Origin: Diprion similis
Lineage: Eukaryota; Arthropoda; Insecta; Hymenoptera; Diprionidae
Direction: 5' to 3'
Length of the DNA: 64,000 nt
Assembly: GCF_021155765.1 (NCBI RefSeq)
Contig: NC_060106.1
Location: forward strand, 10,361,501-10,425,500
In this document: positions 39,652 through 58,539 of the stretch, one piece after another
Layout of the letters: each line of letters opens with the position of its first letter
How positions within the stretch are numbered: position 1 is the stretch's first letter
Made by a program: the position numbers and the translations under genes
The notes under the pieces: model-generated
The model's database searches: none
Told to the model about the DNA's origin: nothing
What the model saw: the letters and a program-made list of their open reading frames with translations, nothing else

Positions 39652-39673
39652 TGAGCTAAGACACAACCAGAGC

Positions 39674-43518
<3,845 letters not shown>

Positions 43519-45490
43519 TTCATCTGTTTGTTTTTGGTACTGTTTGAACGTGGTTATTAATGAATGCTTACAAAAACGTGAAGAATTTTTTCTGAATGTT
43601 TTAAGTTTCTTTCAAAACAACGGTATTTTCTAATCTATTGCGGTATCACATGCACTGACCTGAAAGTCTTATCATTTTGCAAACCATCAGCAGCATGCCA
43701 CAATTAACCAGTTTTAGATAACTCTGGATAATCTAATTCAAACATGGCTGGAAACTTGATAGTTTTAGATAGTTTTGGGACTAGCTAGCCATACTCGGCA
43801 GGTTTCGATTTCTATTACAATTCATACTGGGGTTTTACAATTTTATTATCGGCTTTTAGTCATGATTGGCTATTGGAAAAAATCACAAGCTCTTAGACGG
43901 TAAAAATCTATCTATCTAGTTAAAAGTATTTTCTAATTTTCACAATTTCGTTACTGGTAGAATTATAGGCACCACAATGTCGTACGCAAACGTGTTCCTT
44001 TACATGGAATTTAAATAAATTCAATCGTTATACGTAATTAACGAAAGTTTTGTTTTAAATATAGGTGTTCAAAAAATGAATCATATCAAAATCCTTCTGA
44101 ACTGTTTCGTATCACTGAGTTATTTATTTGGCAATAAGATATATGGTGTATCACGTGGTCATGGAAGTCACAAAGATTCTGGTCAATATCTATCTTTCAT
44201 GACTGCTTCAAATTAGGGCAAACATTCTACCATGTAAATTTCTCGCATTGTTTTCATTAGTAGTGAACAAAAATAACAATCTACAGCTGGTTGCTATTTA
44301 TTCATTTCGCATTTCTATAGTTTCCAAAATAATTTATTTTTAGTTAAAAAAACATTAAACACAACATATTTTATGCTGTTTTTCAATAAATGCTTGTTCA
44401 TTTTATCTCAGTATACCCTCTATGAGCTACGAACAATAATTATCCAAATAGATTAACTTGTAAAGAATAACTTCTCAGCCGTACAAAAAATCCCAGATTT
44501 ATTCTCATAACATTTTTAGGAAATTCTGGTCATACTTACGATTCTACGTTTTCACCAAAGTGATTTTTGAAAAGCACTCTTTGTATGAAAACTAAATTTG
44601 ATTATTTTGTCATTCTATCCATCTAGGTACAAATATTTTTACATAATATTTCATCAATTATAGAAGTACTCACTCTATTTCCAGAGATCAAAATATGCAA
44701 TGGCTGTTGATTAATTAACGGGTTCTAGAAATTCGATTTCATGTTCACGTGATGTAGTGTCACAAAAATCAAATGTTCTAACAGTGAATGAAATGTATGC
44801 AATTATTAAGAGATGTGCAAAAGAATTCGTAATAGCTTACATCATAATGGTATTGAATGTAGTATATACGTGTATAACAAACATTGGATTGCATGCGGTC
44901 TGTTATGGAATTAGATTTAAGCTTATGGTCACCTTTGGAAATTGATGAATGAACTAGTAATTGCGAATATTGCGGGTTGTAATTAGTACCTATTGGACTC
45001 ATTTCAACGTATTAAAATGAGTACGTTCAATTACTTTGCATTGGATTTGTTAAAATTTTGTCTGAATAAATCGTAAACTATTATAAAAGTTTATCACTGT
45101 ATATTCTCTGTGACATATTAAAGTAGAATCTTTTGCATGCTCATTTCATCTGAGATTGAAATTCACAGAGATTAGATTTCATCGCAGAATATGACAACAC
45201 TAGAAAATTTTTATTCTGAGTGTCCTTAAAAAATGTGTTATAAAAATACCAGGAATAGATTTGAATTGTGCCTACCGACGTATGAAAATAGTTGTGTAAC
45301 GTTTGCCAGCAGTCTTTATAAAATTCAAAGGCCAAGAGTATGGTATTATCAGACTGTATTGTTATAAATAGTTCGTGAGCTTAGCTTTTTCATTATAAAA
45401 TAATTAAAGAACAGTACTATGGTCTGTTTCATCCTTGATTCAATGTTTTCCTAAAATGGTTTATTTATTTTCTATAGGGTATTTTGACTT
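43519..45490. other. PTEN 3' side, no further gene
   Basis: AT-rich. It is likely to contain the PTEN 3' UTR; AATAAA hexamers occur near 44014 and 44383. No open frame here resembles a known protein. Confidence 0.45.
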
Positions 45491-45495
45491 GATAT

Positions 45496-45975
45496 CAGGG
45501 TTGGTAGTCAGTCACTTTGCTCATTATTAGTTACTTTTTTTTAACAGAGCCACTTTTTCACATGCAGTATCCACGAGATAAGATTTTGTTCGTTGAGTTT
45601 TATAGTATTTTCAGCGAGGAAGTCAGCTTTAGGTTGATTTCCGGAAATCAACTGGATCCATCGGAAATATTCCGTCTGAAAAGGACAATAAATTCATGAA
45701 TAGATGTTATCGATACATGTCATTTATTTACTAAATTTCGTGTACAGTGATAAATTTTTGTAATGCGGAAAAAATGCGTAAAACAATGAAAACTAGTATG
45801 CAGCGACATAATTGAAAATAGGGATTTTACTGATGAGATGAATAACACCGGTAGCACTTGTCATTCAATTACTGTGCGATAATTAATTCTGATCAGTCAC
45901 TTTTGGGTCACTTTGTTTAGGTCCGAAAGTCCCTTTTCTCACTTTTTTGAGATGACCTGACTGCTACCAGCCTTG
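45496..45975. mobile_element. Inverted-repeat MITE candidate (hAT-like ends)
   Basis: The left end CAGGGTTGGTAGTCAGTCA is matched by the reverse complement of the right end (CAAGGCTGGTAGCAGTCAGG, 45956-45975). The CAGGG-type terminus resembles hAT elements. Flanks share tgatat on both sides, but a clean 8-bp target duplication cannot be read. The 480-bp body is AT-rich and non-coding. Confidence 0.55.
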
Positions 45976-48781
45976 TGATATTAATACAGAACTGGTAAGA
46001 TGTTACTTGGAGAGTCAGTTGTCTAGTATCCACTTCGCAATATAGGACCAGTCTTGTGGTGAATTTTTTGTGTTTAAAATATGATGCCTTCTCAATAAGC
46101 TGAGATATGTTTCGAGATCTAAATATCTCAATAACTCAAAATGTTTTTTATATTTGCAAATTGGAGAATATAATCATAACATAAAATATTCTAAATTGTG
46201 TAATTAATTATTTCATAAAAAGTCATGGCACAACATTTGTGTTATCATATTCAGTGAGAGAAATAATCTGAACGGGTGTAAAAGTTTTAACGATAATGAT
46301 TTCAAGCCGAGTTAAATCATGCTCAATTTGTCATGGTGGACTTTTCGATTTTATTAAAGCGGTCATAAAATCGAAATCCTTCACTAGGTTTCGTTAGCTG
46401 AGACAACCAGAATATTGGGATTCACAGATAAATATATTAAAATAATTAACAATATCTATTAAGTATAGTTTTAATAACATCACTCATCAAAAATTTGCTG
46501 CACATTATGTGTCATTTTAACCACGCGACGGAATAGATTTTCCACATTCTTTTTGTTGAAATAAATAGTTATTGCATCATTCAAGAAAAAAAGTCGGATA
46601 GATTCGTTGCAATGTTCTCATATCTCGCGAGATAGGCTAACTCTGCAGGCCCATTCGTACATGGGTTATAATATTTTCATTGATACGCTCAACTTTCATG
46701 GCGGGTAATGAATCGAACCCTTGATTTATTGAAAGCAAACCATAAAACCCACAGATGAACTGTTTTTTTTTTATATACATAATAAAACGACCCCACAAAC
46801 ACCTAGTTAACAAAAAAAGAAACACATTGTACAGACATAACACCAATTGTCTTTCTATCTTCTACATTTTTTTCTATTGAATGTATTGAAAAGTTATATA
46901 TTTTTAGCTTAGTTATACACGTAATTATTGTTATGATGGTAATATATTATTAATTGAGTGTAAATGAAAGATGAGCCCTCGTGTGAACTAGTTTCAGGAT
47001 GGAAATTGGAATGGATCATTAAAGTAAACGTTAGTGTTAAAAAGGAACGTTTTACAATTTTTTTTTCAACTGTCATTTTTTTTTTACCTTGTATTTAATT
47101 AAAATCAGAATGTGATCCCTCAAATGCCTTAAAAATTCTTGATAACCCATTTATCAGAACATTGAAATTGTACAACAGCACGGACAAACGTATCAGGCAA
47201 TTCATATTTACCGATCTTGGTATATCCCTTGTGCAAAAGTTAAAATACTATTACTATTTACATTAAATTGTAGTTAAAATATTTGATTTATTCTGCAACC
47301 GTGGAAGTCTCAGGATAATTTGAAGGAAAAATAGTCTTCATAAGTGGGATACTTATTATGAAATTGCATTATTTGAACTGTTGGCACGACTAACGTTTCA
47401 AGCCACATTTTTTGAATTATTCAGAGATGACTCGAAGTAAATCGCGCAAAAAGAGAAACAAAGGCATGTAAATATCGTCATATTGTGGTCAATTAGGAAA
47501 TAATGTTGCAGATTTTCGCCTATTGTCCTATATTTGACAACATCCTTGAACGTTTTTTTCCCTTACATATTGCATTGGTCACAGCTAAACTATTGCATGT
47601 TGCTATGATTATACAGCTGAAAGAAGTTGTAATGTTATTCAAAGATAAGTTTCAAAGTGTTAAGATGTTATGCTATATTAGGAACGTAAAATATGCATAC
47701 CCATGGCATGCGCTCATTCTACATGTATTGATTATTTAATACCCCATTTTTTTTAAGTTTTAAATTACCGTGTTATTCGAGCCGACTGTTCATCTATTTA
47801 TCAATTCATTTTACAGCAACATACAATCTTGCGTCATCGATGAAGTTTATATATATAAATGCTATTGGTATTTGAGTTGTATCAGCGACAGTGATGAAGC
47901 TTTTCTTATATACATTTCAAAATTTTTTTCACAATTAAAGGAGTGATAGGATATGCCATTGTGATTAATTATTTCTGGTGGGTGAAAACGGTGTGATATG
48001 CCAGTAGAGCTACAAAGCTCAGATGTATTTATGATAATCGTTAAAATCGTATCCATGAAGCTAGTATCGCCGTAGCTCAAACATGAATTTTGTATGTATG
48101 TAGACACTAGTGGATAACTATTGATGTATTGAAAACAATCTATTTGATCATAAATTGTATAGAATAAAGTTTATAGGCTCTTGATATTCAAATTCCTTTT
48201 ACTCTTTGATTTACTTTTTGGTTACGTGGAATGAACTTTGTGAGCTTTCGTTATATTAATCTTCTATATGAGATGAAGTAATCTCATTATTGACATGCAA
48301 ATTCTAATGGTTCAGAGAATATTATTGAAAAATCTTTTCTCTCAATTGCTCCAATTGTGATGGATTCCACATTTGTCTTGAATTGAAATGAAGCAGAATC
48401 TTAAACACGATTGGTTTCGTTTATGAAACTAAACGTGGTACCTGATACTTCTATTTGATATGATACATATTAATTTCCTCTTCGTGGCCTGAGGCAATAT
48501 CGTGTAAATAGTTCTTTTTTTTTCTTCAATAATATATACTTATGTGTGATTAAATTCATTGGTTCCCCACTAAACTAATAATTTTTTGTAGTAAAAAAAC
48601 CCCATAAATGAATATCGACGCTCCACTGTATTAATTTCATTCACTTTTTTGTATCATTGCATGCTGATAATTTATACATCCATCAATTTCAAGATTGCCA
48701 TATTGACAAAATTATACAGAATCTAAGTACAATAGCGATTATATTGTATAATGATTATAATGTGATATTATTATACTGATG

Positions 48782-48837
48782 AAGATGGTTATGATTATTA
48801 TAATTATGATTGTTATTATTATTATTGTTACAGTAGT
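48782..48837 (+). repeat. Imperfect ATT/TTA microsatellite
   Basis: An interrupted run of trinucleotides (attattataattatgattgttattattattattgtta type). Confidence 0.7.
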
Positions 48838-51800
48838 TATGTTTAAACATATTGCTATGCTACTATTTTACTTCTGTATATGATACTTTGATGATAAGAT
48901 TATATATTATAATTGTATAATGATACTTTTTTTTTATAACATTTTCTAGTTATGTGGCTCCTTCTGGGTTCGTCTGTACATTTATCATTTTTATTGCGTA
49001 TAACATGGGATTTAACGTGAAATTTTAGTGATCCGGATTCAAAATTAATCAGTGTTTCTGACGACAGCTTAGAAAAATAGAACATCGTTCAATATTTGAA
49101 TTAGAGACTGCACTGTAGAGTCGATTACAAAACAAGTTGTTATGTACAGTTTGTTATGTATAGCATAAAGTAGCCAACAATATATACATCATATAGAGAC
49201 ATTGTGTAAAATTAACGTCATCCAGAACTTTAGCCACAGTAGTTTGACTGACTGATAGGAAAAGAGTACTATGATAGGACAGACTCATTCTTTTCTTTAA
49301 ATAGTCAGATTGGACTCACTTCATGAGCTACCCACCATTCTATACTCTTCAGTCAGTTTGAACATTGTCTGCAACCAGGTAGCACCGCTTGTACACGCAC
49401 ATATAGTCTATAAAACTGAAAATATGATTTCTCATAATTCGACGAAGTGTAAAGTATAACTAAACTAATGAATTTTTTTTGCAATAATTTGGGGCATTTG
49501 TGTCTCATCTATGTTATATAGCAATAGAAATTAGTCATAATAAAAAACTTCGTCAATTGTGGAGGTAATTTTCACCCCTTAGTCGCACCATTTTGAGTAA
49601 AGCAAGCAAAAAAGAAGTTGAACACTGTCATTGGAAATGCATCCAAAACTTTTTTCCCTTAAAGTGCTCTTCTCACCACACACTGGTATCGCATGCTACA
49701 TGCTTGTGCATTGTATCACAAGTCAGTTTTGATTAATTATTGGTGTTTTGTAGCTGAAATTCTGTCTAAGAATATGAGTGAACAAGTGCTGGTTATTCTT
49801 CAAAGCATCATACAGAGCTTTTGAGACAATGCTCTATGTCGTTGTAACCTATAATATCGTTGTCAAAGATAATTACAGAAGAAGTTGTTGGTAAACTTTT
49901 AAATGTATTACTTATGAAACAGGTTGCTAACAATCATTCTGTAATTTAAAATAATCAGCATTTTTTCAGTTGCGATAACATTAGGTTTAATATTTGTTGT
50001 CGTAATATGCTCAATAAATGATCAACATCTCTGTGTCTATTGGCTCCTAGTGGATTTGGATCAGCAAGTTGGACGGTATCGTCTTCTCTCGGATGGAGGA
50101 ATGATAGATCTTTTGTGAGTTCTGCATCCTCTCCTCTGCATTGGTCTCCAGGCCACAGTACTGTTCACAGGCATAAATATCATACCATAGATTTACGTAA
50201 ATAGCACAAGTAACTGATTGTCATGAATTTATTCTTGTCTGTCATATAAAAGGCATTTTTAATATTGATTGAAAGTTATGCTGTATCAGTTACTGGTGCT
50301 GTACATCCATGTCGCTATGTGGCTAAATTGCGTAAACTATATTCATTATTATCCCATGGATGCATATTGTGAAAGAAGAATAAGCTGGCACGCTTTTTGC
50401 GTGTGTATCGCATGCCACAATAGATTTTTTATTGATAGGTTCACTGCGGTTTTGTACAAAAAAATTTTAAACACTCTCAACTGGTGTATAGAATTATTAT
50501 TCATTATCACTACATGACAAAAGATTTGTTGGAATAGATGAGCTGATTGCCATCGATTGAATCTCCAATGCTTGCAAGTTATACTCTGTATTTTTGTGAG
50601 AGTAGAGTAAGCTTTGAATTACGAGAGTATTAGAAACATTCAAAATCAGCTTGAATATCTTTATGCTCTTGATAAACATTACATTAAAAATCAGAATTAT
50701 AGCAATCAAAACCATTTTCAATTTTTTGAATTTTCAGCATGAGCTGCATGGTTTCCAAAGAAAAACCGTATTGCTAACAATAATAATTTCAGTAGCGAGG
50801 AGTTGATGATCCTCTCCGAATTCAAAACCTACTCAAGTTGCAGCTAAATGGCATTACAATAAAGCAGTACAATCATTGGATCTTAGAATACAAAATATAC
50901 TTCTGATAGTGATGAACAAATTGAAGATTTGCATCATCATGAAAAAATATCTAATAAATCGATCTTGTGGTAAACTGCATTACCAAGTATTATCAATATT
51001 GATTATTATTTTCAATAAATGCTTATCATTTCAACAATTTATTGATTTACTTTCTTTTCTTAACTCATTAAATATCGGTTGAATTCACTTTCAAATCGAA
51101 ATCAACCGATTCTTACAAATCCATAATTTATAACACGTGTGTATTTGAGTTGAATGCATTCGTTTCTATGTTATCAAATATGACATACTACATGTATATC
51201 ATTATCGAAATTTCAACAAATTTATTCGCGATACAAGAACTTGATTAAAAAGTGAGCAGGATTACAACAAAAAGCACATTTTTGTATAGAATGGAGTGGA
51301 ATGAAAAGTACATTAAAAAGAAAATAGTATATTTTCATAAGGAATAAATAATTGTAAGTCAATAATAATTGTAATGGGAGCGTTATTTGTTTCCGCCTCT
51401 TGGCTCAGAATTGGTTAGTACGAAAATTGATCTCACTTACACCCACTTACCTTGAATTCTGAGTGTGAGAGGGATTTATAATGTAATATTTGCTTAATTC
51501 ATAGAGCTAAATATGTACTGAATTTGTATATTTCTGGCAAGTTGAATATCACAAAGAAATTGTGTTCAAACGTGGTCAGTTAGGAACTTAATGAACAAAT
51601 CTAATTAATTTTTTTTTCTACTGATTAGGAATTGAATGTAACACATAATTTTTTATATAACATGAGAAATTGAACAAACGCATCTAAGTATGAAAGAATT
51701 GATCCACATCATGAATCGATATCTTTTGAAAGATCAGCTGCAGCTGAAATTAGATCAATGAAACATTGTGTGGGTCGAACACCTCAATCAAGCTCGTATT

Positions 51801-54779
51801 GTTCGACAGTTCATTTTAGTCTGCTTCTCCCTTCGCAATGTATTCGCGTTCTTGAAATATCAAATTTCTGTCATTCATAAATGTTGACACAAAAATCGTC
51901 ACAATTTTTCGAATGAAAATCAATTTTCTTCTATATTATAAGGACCTACTGTCTGTTGCGGTATTTTCAAACTGAATAAATTTGGACAAGTTGGGTCACT
52001 CAGGTTTCTAACAATTATTTGGCGATTTAGGCGATTAGTGTTAGTAATAAACTTTACCATACATTAAATTCAGTGTGCATCTAGCTCTGTGATTAGTTTT
52101 AAAAGTTTTTAATGTAACATAGAGTATAGAGCATGCAATACCAGGTCGATATCGAGCTTAACCATCGTACCCCCTTTGTTTGCAGGATTTTTTGGCGCGT
52201 TTTGCTTTTTTACTTTTCTCTATTCATTACATAGTTTGTGTCATGGTGTATCTTGTGATGTTTGTCATTCACTGTTTAATCACGAGTCTATTGAATTATG
52301 AGACCTTCTAACATGATTCTTTTATACGATTTATAAGTTTGTACAAATTTTAAACTATTGTCAAAACTTGACCAATTTACCAATTAGGATTACAGGTTTT
52401 CATTAAATAGGATAAACCAATGATTATCAATGTTTTGATACCCAGCAGTCACCCCCAATCTGTCGATTGATCAAATAATGTGAAAATTACTGAAAATTAA
52501 TGCCCTCAAAGTTTATCCTGTAAATCGTGTATTTAAGTGCGTACAATTTGCACTTCTATTATTTCTAAATCTACTGAAGATTCATTAAAACTCCATTTCA
52601 TTTTTTTCTTTAATTTAAAATTCCGGGTGTAAGGGAATTGATTTCCAGTTAATTTTATGTTATGAATCGTGTTCATTTATAACTATTGTGTAATTTACTC
52701 TCATTTTATCAGTTGGTATTTTTCATGGCACCGGCATGAATTTTTCTCAATGGAGCGGTCCTATTTGAACAAAAATGATTGCGTATGCGCTGAAACTGTA
52801 CCAATTGTTGAAAAAAAAATGATAAATTTATTTATAAAAATTTGACTAGACCAATCTTCACGCTCTCTGTTACAGTAAAGAATACATACGTGTCTTGGTT
52901 GCATGAAGAACTGCCTAGTCAATTCAAATAGTTATTACTCACAAATGAAAATCATTGTTCATCCAATTTCTATTATTCAAGTACCTAAATGTTGATAGAA
53001 TTTAACAGTTCTTATAAAATTATGAATTGATATGCATTAGTTATTGAGAAATAAATGTTACTATGCAGTTTATATAAGAATGTTCAAGCAGATTCTTTCC
53101 CTACATTTTGCACTGTATGTGTAACAGTTGAGACCTTCAAATCAATATTTGATTAAAAACATAAGAAATTAATAAAATTAGGGATTTCATAGAGATGTAT
53201 CTATCATCAGTGTTTTGCAAGATTACAGTACAAAAATTTTACTCTGTGAACGCAGTATCAAATCAGTCTTATTCCAAATTGCTGTTGATTTGCCGTCTTT
53301 TACTGTGAGATAAGTTTTAAAAAATCGTAACTTTTGTAAGTGACTAACTTATGTGTAATTTTTTGGCAAATTATATTACACAATATTGTACAATATTAGT
53401 TAGTGGTGAAACTTTTTAATCCGAGTTCCGTTTTTATCAGAGAAAATCTGGGTGCGATTGCTAATTAAAGCTCTTCAGTGTGACTGTGTTATTCAGTGCG
53501 TCTACGAATAGAGTAAATGATTATTTATTACGAGATACAAATGGAAAAAACATCGAATCTTAACATTTGTACTATTACTAATCAATTTCTTTGTTGCTGA
53601 TCTTAGGAACCAATATATCCTTGTTCGAACTGAAATGGATTAATTAAATTATTTTTCTTCACATTTAGGATCGTCGTAATAGTTTGAAAAAAACTAACGA
53701 TCCAATATTATTACATCAAATTAATGACATTAGTCATGAAAACATTTAATTGAATCAATATGATATGGTGTACTGTGATGAAAGTATTCTTACAACTGAA
53801 AGTAATGTATCATCCAACAAAATATTGAGATAATATGAGCCGTTTCGTTAACTTTGTTGTACAGTTCTGTTGAAGACCAATATCGAAATTCACAGAGAAA
53901 CAAAGAATCGTCCAACCCTAAAGAATATATTTTACATTATTACTAGATGCTTTGAGCTACAAATTTTTGGCTACTGTAACATAATGATTCGAATTGAAAT
54001 TTTTTATGATCACAATCTCATTTTGGAACTGAAAGTAAAATTGCTTAAAAAGACAATAATTGACAACTTTCCACACCAATCTTTTAATTTAAATTCATTT
54101 TCCGTACCTGACTAAATAAATCTAATTATCTATAGAAATAAGGAAAACTGTTAGAATTCAGCCTATCCTTTGTATTCTACTCTAATATTTTCATGCTTAC
54201 TGGAAAACAAAATTGTTTAAAGGGTCATACTTTTGTAAGTGATACCTATTAAAATAATACTGCATGAATGTTTTAGTCTTATTTGAGTTCTCTTCATTTT
54301 TATTTTATCATTAATTAAAAGGAACATATCTGTTGCTTTTGAATATTAATACTATGTGTTGGGTTTTGTTTTTCCTTCATAATATTCTGTGCATTTTTAT
54401 CACGTTATTACAGCTTTGTTTACTTAATTATCATGCCTTGAAAATGACTCTTCATACATCTTCTTCCTCAGTTTTAAAAAGTTATTTTGTTTAAATACCA
54501 ATGGAATAACCTCATGTAACATGCATATGTATAAGAATAATACTTAAAATCACAATTCAGTTTATCAGACACATCTGCCTCTCAAATAAATAGTGTGAAT
54601 TACTTTTGAATAGAATTGTAATATTCCGGTAAAGCCATCCCCATACTTACTGTAAATAAAATGTCGAAAAGAGAATATTATGCCATATTAAGTACAAAGT
54701 AGTTGGTGTTATTGGTAGAAAGTAACAACAAATGTAACAACACCACGAAAAAAATTGAATTGTGACTGACACTGGGTTT

Positions 54780-54990
54780 GCATTCCAGGGGAGTCGACGT
54801 ACTTGTGACTGAGACATGACTGATGGCGGGCCAATCAGAGCTTACTCCTCACGTACGGTTGTTCAACCCCAGACTGCAATGCACCAATTGCTTGACTACC
54901 AATCAATCAATCCACAGATCAACCATCGCATCTTGCCTGACACCCGTTACGCATGCATGTTCTCCTACTTACCGGTACAAGTCCACACTG
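54780..54990 (+). other. GC-richer block with CCAAT motif in the gene-poor region
   Basis: About 200 bases that are clearly less AT-rich than the kilobases around them. They begin with an acceptor-like ttgcattccag and contain GGCGGGCCAATCAGAG, a good CCAAT-box match. Two overlapping short frames are open, neither resembling a known protein. It may be a promoter, a non-coding exon or a transposon remnant. Confidence 0.3.
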
Positions 54991-57900
54991 CATTATTACA
55001 TTCATTATTTTTATATTATAGAAAATCATTTTAATTAATACCTACATATTCATGCTAGGGTAGAAACAGCAAAAAAGATACGCTGTAAATTTAATCATTG
55101 CACAAGTATTTCTATACTGTTCTCGTTTCGAGATTGTTCTATACCTCAGCATTTGAATCTACAACAAATGCGAATCAAACTGTTGCAAAATTCCCATTAA
55201 CGAAGTATACAATCATATTTCGTACAAAATATTTGTTTCATAGCAAATTTCTGACTTTAATTTTTTTCTTAGAATTATTATGACTATATACTTCCCACAT
55301 GCGAATTTTGTGAACTCTGGTTATGCAGTGTAATAGGCATATCTAATGACATTGATGGAAAATTATTCTTATTCGGCAGTACGACTTTTCAATTCCGGTG
55401 ACCGTAAACATCATCATTCCATATTCTATCATAAACTACAAATTATGTACTAATACTATACATAAACCCTTCCAGTTATGAGAAAGCGGTAAAACTACAA
55501 ATTAAGATAAGACTTTACATCGAGTTCTATTTTTAGAAGATTTGTGTAGTTGGAATTGAGATATAAGGTTTTTTACATTAGACTTCTTCAGCAAAAGATT
55601 GACTGTCAAGTCACCATGCATTAATACAGAATTTTGGTTTCTAGATACTAAATGAAAAGAGTGTATCTCTTTATGTCTTGTGGCACATTATTGACAGCAA
55701 ACTGGGGATATCACTTTCCGAGTTATAAAGAACTAGTGGCTCCCAAGAGCAATATTATTTATTTATTTATGAAAATAAAGGCACAAATCGTTAAAGTGAT
55801 CTATAATACTAGGTTACTGCTTTATTAGTTACATAATGTCGTAATAATATGTAACAGCCTTTAGGAAAGTTGTTGCTAGAAGTTCAAAGATCACGTCAAA
55901 AATGTTTGAAAATTTCACTTTGTGATTAATAATTTTTTACATTATTAAAAAGCATTAGATATTGGATTCAAGTTTAAAAAATATTTCAAGTCATATTTTT
56001 CACGTTCTCGAATTGAAAATTTTCCCGTTTTATTCTTGTAATTGATGTTGATAGGAAACGATTATATTGGGTATGAACTATTGTCATATGAAAAAATGTA
56101 GTTGCCAATGGCTCTGTTTAGACTGCTCACAATTACGACGAATTTTAATGAATTTTATTTCATCTGATTAGGATAAATATTCATGGCCATGTGATATGAT
56201 TTCAGTGGCGCAATGGAAATATCAAACGATCCTACTTTAAATAATTATTTTTAACAGTTGATCATCGTTTGTGCTAGGGTGTTATAGCAAAATTAAGTGT
56301 TATTTTCTTGCAATGTTTAGGCTTGACAGCTTTTATTTTTTGCAAAGTCGAGTCATGGATCACGGCTACATAATTACAGCTTTGCCTGTTCAGTTCTTAC
56401 ATGTAATAAACAAGTAGCACAAAATAGTCATGTCGATTAATTACGTGACCTTGAAATATAAATTTCTTTCAGTGAAGCTGCAATTGCGCAATTGTGTGTA
56501 TTTAGAAAAATTCAATTAGCACGTACAATTCATTTAAGTTAAAGCAAGCGAAGTTGAAATTGTTTTTTCTCAAACACATCTCTCAAAGTTCTATTATACA
56601 CTGTACAGCATAGTTATGTGTAAACTCTTCATATGTTTTTATACCAAACTTGATTTTTACGCAGGTTTTTCTAGAAATACGTCACTTCTTGTTCAATGAC
56701 AGTAGAATGGACCATTTTAGAAAATATATCTGCAATGAAATATGCATGATTGCGCTGCTTTTTCAAAATATGATACGTGAATAGTGTGCTCCGAATTGAT
56801 GTTTGATTACATGATTTTAAAATTTTTTATTTATTTTTAAACAATAACGTCTGATTTATTGTGTCAACCGATAGATTAATAATTAAATCTAGTATATGTA
56901 GTGCTTAATATACTTTTTACTCACTGATGAAGTAAGCCAAAATGTTGCTGAAATTGTTTATGCGAACGAATGCTACTTGGGATAAGTTTTGCTACTTCAC
57001 AACCATGTTACGACAAATTATGAAGGTTTGGTTCGCAGAATTGTTCTCTAACTTTACTGAAACATGAAAACGTTACCTCATTGAACGGAACATACCTGAA
57101 CTCAGTTATAACATTAATAATTAATTCGACCTATGAAAATAATTTGTTGCACTTGATTTGTTTAAAAAATTTTCTCAATGTAATTTAGCTACGTTAAAAA
57201 CTGATGATAGAATTATGTGTTATTGTAAATTTACTCATTAGTGGAATTTATCAGACGAATTACCGGAGTTCAGAACCTTAAAATAATCAAGGAACATAGT
57301 CTGATGTATTTTTATTCTCAAAATACCGATCATCTCTATTACATTGAAATTAATTCGTGATACATGTTGTCAGATTCTTCCCAAAGTACTCGTTTGTAAA
57401 TCCATATTAATAACAGATCAGAGCTGTGAATCAAGTATTTATACTTATTATGAATTATCTATTTTCATATTACCATATTGTTCAATTCAACCTATAGAGT
57501 ACAAACAAGTTGACTTGATCTCACATAGACTAAAAAATAAAAATTTCTTCTCTCCCGAAGAAATACAAATATGTAGTTTGTTTTTCTTAATCTATAAATT
57601 GTTTCTGCGTAAGCAGAATATTCGAGGCCAATATTGGCTTTATTGCCAACACAGCTACACGTAGATACTTCCAGGAAGGTGCAATACCATTCAGAGTATC
57701 ATATGTGTTCAAACGCTGTTAGACATATAATTTAATTTTTTTTTCTGTGTTCAGAAAATAACTTATTCATTTTCCCTTCATAGATTAACACTTTATTGAT
57801 AATGTTCATGCAATGATGTAGAGAGCGGTCAATGCACATTTGCAGAACATACCTGAATAACATACGAGTTTAGTGTGAAGGTGCACGATACCGGTGGAAG

Positions 57901-58533
57901 TACTAGGAGAAGTTTATTTATATGTATGTTTGCCTGTTATATCTCGTAAGCATAACTTGGAGATGAGTTTTTGTTCAGCATCGTGCTATCGGTGGTTTAC
58001 GTCATTGGGATCTATTTTATTGTTCTGTGTTCAGCCTTATGTTTCCATTGGCATCCTGCATCTCTAGTGTTATACTTATGATCTAACATGAGAGAATTTT
58101 ATATTTTAATTTTTAACGCCGCATTTAAATAAACGAATTTGATCAATAATTTTCAGACTTATGATTTCAAAAAAATACTTTATTCTTTTTACTTCGCAAT
58201 CAATACAGCAATTGTTGAATGGTAAAGGATGTAGGCTTTAGCCATGCAATTTCTCCAGTCATTTCATTAGTATTATGATCAGACAATGACAATGACCAAT
58301 TCTCAAGAACATGAAGTAATAACAGTGTTTCGATGAGTCCAAGCAGGCAGAGCAAAGTGCAACTATTGCAACAACTTTGTGTTGAATTCCTGATGATTAA
58401 TACCGTTTAAAAGACTGTACACATTTTTAGATATTTTAAACCCTACTAAACAGAATTCGCTTGCGTGATGCAATTATACATACTCACTCGGAAAAAGAAA
58501 AAATTTGATACAATGTCAGAGGTTCAAATTCAC

Positions 58534-58539
58534 TTTATT
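58534..58539 (-). terminator. Candidate poly(A) signal of METTL14
   Basis: Minus-strand AATAAA (tttatt on +) about 200 bases after the METTL14 stop codon. Confidence 0.5.

Noticed and set aside
46690-46730. gaatcgaaccc resembling a tRNA B box on the minus strand
   Set aside because: The T stem does not pair and no A box or acceptor stem lies at the right distance.
52140-52190. ccaggtcgatatcgag...taccccctttg, similar to the end of the TTAA element
   Set aside because: Only a partial match in one orientation, with no second end and no TTAA border.
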